Origin: CAYMZZ01 sp046297935
Lineage (GTDB): Bacteria > Bacteroidota > Bacteroidia > Chitinophagales > Chitinophagaceae
Direction: 5' to 3'
Length of the DNA stretch: 64,000 nucleotides
NCBI GenBank assembly: GCA_046297935.1
Contig: JBKBHA010000001.1
Coordinates: forward strand, 496,001 to 560,000
Shown: piece after piece, positions 61,647-64,000 of the stretch
Layout of the letters: each line of letters begins with the position of its first letter
Position numbering within the stretch: position 1 is the first letter of the stretch
Position numbers and translations under genes: made by a program
Notes under the pieces: generated by a model
What the model saw: the letters and a program-made list of their open reading frames with translations, nothing else
Told to the model about the DNA's origin: nothing
Databases searched by the model: none

Positions 61647-62737
61647 GTGTTTGTTTTTTGATATTCGGCATCAAGTGGGATGAGCACTTTTGCTTCCACG
61701 AGGGTGGGACTGGCTTGCTTGATTTCAAATTTAGCCTTATTCCCGTATAAAAGATTCAACCTGTTGGTGGTGCTTGAGAGACCAAACCCGCCTGAGCTGC
61801 CATATCCGTTGAGGAATCCGGTGTTTTCCACAGCGAGTTCATGAAAGTCGTCATGAATAATTGAGCGAATCCGAACCACGCCTCCGTGAATTTGCTTGCT
61901 GATGCCATGTTTGATGGCATTTTCTACCAGCGTCTGCAACATCATGGGTGGTACCGGCAGGGTGAGAGTATGCTCGTCGATTTCATATTCAATATGAAGG
62001 CGATCTTCAAAGCGCATATTCTCCAGCGCCAGATAATCTTTTACAATATCCAGCTCGCGCTCCAACACGGCAGATTCGCTTTTGTCGGCCTGCATACTGC
62101 TACGTAATATGGTGCTTAATTCGGTGATGGCCTTGCGTGCCCTTTCGGGGTTTTCATCTACCAGCGCCCGAATGCTGTTGAGCGAGTTGAAAATAAAATG
62201 TGGGTTGATATGGGCCTTGATCGTTTTAAGCTCCAGTTCCTTCACCAGCGCCTCCAGCTTGAGGGTATCCATTTGCTGTTTCCGGCTCTTGTTGATGTAA
62301 TGGTAAATAAAATAGATCAGGTTCCAGATGAAGAAATACACGAAAAAATAGATGGCTGCATTCATCACCAGCAAAAAGCGGCTGTCCTGATTAGCTTTCT
62401 CCTGCCGGTTAAGCAAGCTGTATTCCGTTAGCAACGAGAGGTCGAAATAAGCGCCAATAACACTGAACATCAGGGTAATGGCTATGAAAATATAAAGCTG
62501 GTTTTCGAGTTTTCGCTGAAGGAGGTTGATCTGTATGATCAGAATTCGCATCAGGTGGGTGAGGATGAGGCCCAGCACCAGAAAAATCCCGATGCGGCCA
62601 AAAAACAGGGTTGCTTCCTCGGATGTGGACAGATGACCAAACGAAAATGCGATCAACATGTTGATGAGCGCAAAGCTGCCCCAACCAATAGCCTGAAATA
62701 ACCAGTATCTGCCCGTTCCGAATAGCATAAAGTCCAA
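61643..62737 (-). CDS. LytS-type sensor histidine kinase
   Basis: 364 residues. Four membrane helices at about 12-34, 46-68, 80-101 and 122-148. The HisKA_7TM-less kinase core has phospho-acceptor His180 in INPHFIFNSLNSIRALVDENPERARKAI and the N-box in PPMMLQTLVENAIKHGISK, then GFLNGYGSSGGFGLSSTTNRL. The stop overlaps the response regulator start (ATGA). The signal is unknown; there is no periplasmic domain of note. Confidence 0.94.
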   Translation of the reverse strand: MDFMLFGTGRYWLFQAIGWGSFALINMLIAFSFGHLSTSEEATLFFGRIGIFLVLGLILTHLMRILIIQINLLQRKLENQLYIFIAITLMFSVIGAYFDLSLLTEYSLLNRQEKANQDSRFLLVMNAAIYFFVYFFIWNLIYFIYHYINKSRKQQMDTLKLEALVKELELKTIKAHINPHFIFNSLNSIRALVDENPERARKAITELSTILRSSMQADKSESAVLERELDIVKDYLALENMRFEDRLHIEYEIDEHTLTLPVPPMMLQTLVENAIKHGISKQIHGGVVRIRSIIHDDFHELAVENTGFLNGYGSSGGFGLSSTTNRLNLLYGNKAKFEIKQASPTLVEAKVLIPLDAEYQKTNT

Positions 62738-62768
62738 ATCTACTGAAACTGAATCACCTGAACGATTG

Positions 62769-62800
62769 TAAATATACCAGTGGTGGATTAGTTTTACAAA
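62769..62800 (-). promoter_or_regulatory. Promoter of the two-component operon
   Basis: On the minus strand: TTTG (62800-62797), 20 bp, TATATTTA (62776-62769), one mismatch to TAnnTTTG. It lies 31 bp upstream of the kinase start. It faces dxs, which is divergent. Confidence 0.5.
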
Positions 62801-62931
62801 TGGGCGCGAATGCGGAGGATTTTGTCGAAAAAAGATTGACCCGGCTCAACTTCCTGCGTTTCCGGCTGTTAGACCTCAATCAAAAGCACACAAAAAGGAA
62901 ATTTGTACTTTTACATTGTTAAATCGTATAC

Positions 62932-64000
62932 ATGGAAATCTTACCCGGGCCGTTACTCCAAACAATTGACTCTCCGGCCGATCTGAAGAAGCTGCCAAGA
63001 GAAAAACTTCATCAGGTCTGCGACGAGCTGCGTCAGTACATTATTGACGTGGTATCGGTTCACGGCGGCCACTTTGGCGCAAGCCTGGGTGTGGTAGAAC
63101 TGACTACAGCGCTGCACTATGTGTACAATACTCCCTACGATCAGCTGGTATGGGATGTGGGGCATCAGGCTTACGGACATAAGATCCTGACCGGAAGACG
63201 CGATAATTTCATTACCAACCGAAAATATGGCGGCATCAGTGGGTTTCCCAAACGTTCGGAAAGTGAGTACGATACCTTCGGGGTAGGGCATTCATCAACC
63301 TCCATTTCTGCTGCACTGGGCATGGCAATGGCGGCGAAATATAAAGGGGAAACCGATCGTAAGGCAGTTGCAATTATTGGCGATGGAGCCATGACCGCCG
63401 GACTCGCCTTTGAGGGCATGAACCATGCAGGCGTGGCCGATACAGACATGCTGATTATCCTCAACGATAATTGTATGGGCATCGATCCCAACGTTGGTGC
63501 GCTCAAAGAATACCTGACCGATATTACCACATCACCCACTTACAACAAGGTTAAGGATGATGTATGGAATTTGCTGGGTAAACTCCCGGTAGGAAAAAAT
63601 TTCAGCCGCGCCATGGGGCATAAGCTGGCAGAGGGATTGAAAGGGATGGTAAGCAGCAGTGCCAATCTTTTTGAGGCGTTGAAGCTGCGTTATTTTGGTC
63701 CTATAGACGGGCACAATGTGGCCAAGCTGGTTGATACGTTACGCGATCTTCGTGAAATACCAGGTCCCAAACTGCTACATGTGGTAACAGTAAAGGGTAA
63801 GGGCTATGAGTTGGCGGAGAAAGATCAGACCAAATGGCATGCACCCGGCCTTTTTGATAAAGTAACCGGCGAGATTTTTAAAAAGAAATTTGATACACCA
63901 CAGCCGCCCAAGTATCAGGATGTGTTTGGGCATTCGATCATAGAACTGGCGGAACAAAATCCAGCCATCTTTGGCATTACACCCGCCATGCCATCCGGTT
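62932..64000 (+). CDS. dxs: 1-deoxy-D-xylulose-5-phosphate synthase (3' end outside window)
   Basis: The frame is open from ATG at 62932 to the end of the window (about 356 codons of an expected ~630). It joins pyruvate and glyceraldehyde-3-phosphate in the first step of the MEP isoprenoid pathway. Visible: the N-terminus LLQTIDSPADLKKLPREKLHQVCDELRQYIID, HFGASLGVVELTTALHYV, WDVGHQAYGHKILTGRR, GHSSTSISAALGMA, the thiamine-diphosphate motif GDGAMTAGLAFEGMNHAG ending in ILNDN, and GPIDGHNVAKL. The second half, with the transketolase pyrimidine domain, begins near VFGHSIIELAEQNP. Confidence 0.96.
   Translation, partial: MEILPGPLLQTIDSPADLKKLPREKLHQVCDELRQYIIDVVSVHGGHFGASLGVVELTTALHYVYNTPYDQLVWDVGHQAYGHKILTGRRDNFITNRKYGGISGFPKRSESEYDTFGVGHSSTSISAALGMAMAAKYKGETDRKAVAIIGDGAMTAGLAFEGMNHAGVADTDMLIILNDNCMGIDPNVGALKEYLTDITTSPTYNKVKDDVWNLLGKLPVGKNFSRAMGHKLAEGLKGMVSSSANLFEALKLRYFGPIDGHNVAKLVDTLRDLREIPGPKLLHVVTVKGKGYELAEKDQTKWHAPGLFDKVTGEIFKKKFDTPQPPKYQDVFGHSIIELAEQNPAIFGITPAMPSG

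Noticed and set aside
62932..64000. Minus-strand frames opposite dxs
   Set aside because: The plus strand carries an uninterrupted DXS frame with all expected motifs.

Overview
The window is 64 kb of chromosome from a member of the Bacteroidota, most likely Chitinophagaceae or a close relative. Evidence: a SusC/SusD pair, type IX secretion (T9SS) type A and type B C-terminal sorting domains, an LpxC-FabZ fusion, DUF5686 and DUF5689 proteins, an exosortase N (XrtN) locus, and Bacteroidota-style TTTG / TAnnTTTG promoter elements. About 51 protein genes are supported; two run off the window (a BatA-like VWA protein at the left edge, 1-deoxyxylulose-5-phosphate synthase at the right edge). I found no rRNA, tRNA, CRISPR array, transposase or phage gene.

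Layout. 0-5 kb: batA end, rsgA, two small proteins, a gamma-carbonic-anhydrase-like protein, a class III aminotransferase and a small membrane protein. 5-19.2 kb: a glycerol / glycerophosphodiester locus on the minus strand (glpD, susC, susD, a DUF5689 lipoprotein, a calcineurin-type phosphoesterase, an SGNH hydrolase-GDPD fusion, glpK, glpF), with a DeoR-type regulator divergent from glpD and a GlpR-like inverted repeat between them. Read as a pathway: outer-membrane import by SusCD, deacylation and phosphodiester cleavage in the periplasm, entry of glycerol through GlpF, phosphorylation by GlpK, oxidation by GlpD. 19.3-21.8 kb: a DUF5686 outer-membrane protein. 21.9-29.7 kb: a tightly coupled plus-strand operon of eight genes ending in the XrtN-system VIT protein, exosortase XrtN and CreD; it encodes its own winged-helix regulator, and two near-identical inverted repeats (ACTTTG-N5-CAAAGT) sit at the two places where that regulator would be expected to act. 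29.7-43 kb: mixed envelope and housekeeping genes (TolB/BamA-like outer membrane protein, MBL hydrolase, Wzx-like flippase, di-haem peroxidase, ArfB-like release factor, Dtd, MazG-like, YihY, GlyRS, DUF1569, flavin reductase). 43-54 kb: mfd, a 1791-residue T9SS subtilase and a T9SS type B protein. 54-64 kb: gyrB, lpxC-fabZ, two M28 peptidases, a LytTR two-component pair and dxs.

Intergenic DNA is unusual in four places (4.7-5.0, 11.5-11.65, 19.2 and 35.4-35.8 kb): 7- or 8-bp tandem repeats, some arranged as arms of long nested inverted repeats around a conserved core, plus a duplicated 31-bp unit with a perfect 20-bp palindrome. They look like a family of non-coding repeats.

The most interesting systems are the XrtN module with its predicted regulon sites and the SusCD-linked glycerophosphodiester locus. 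XrtN and its VIT partner are named families, but their function and the regulatory arrangement seen here are, to my knowledge, not experimentally worked out. All function statements are from reading sequence; no database search was run.
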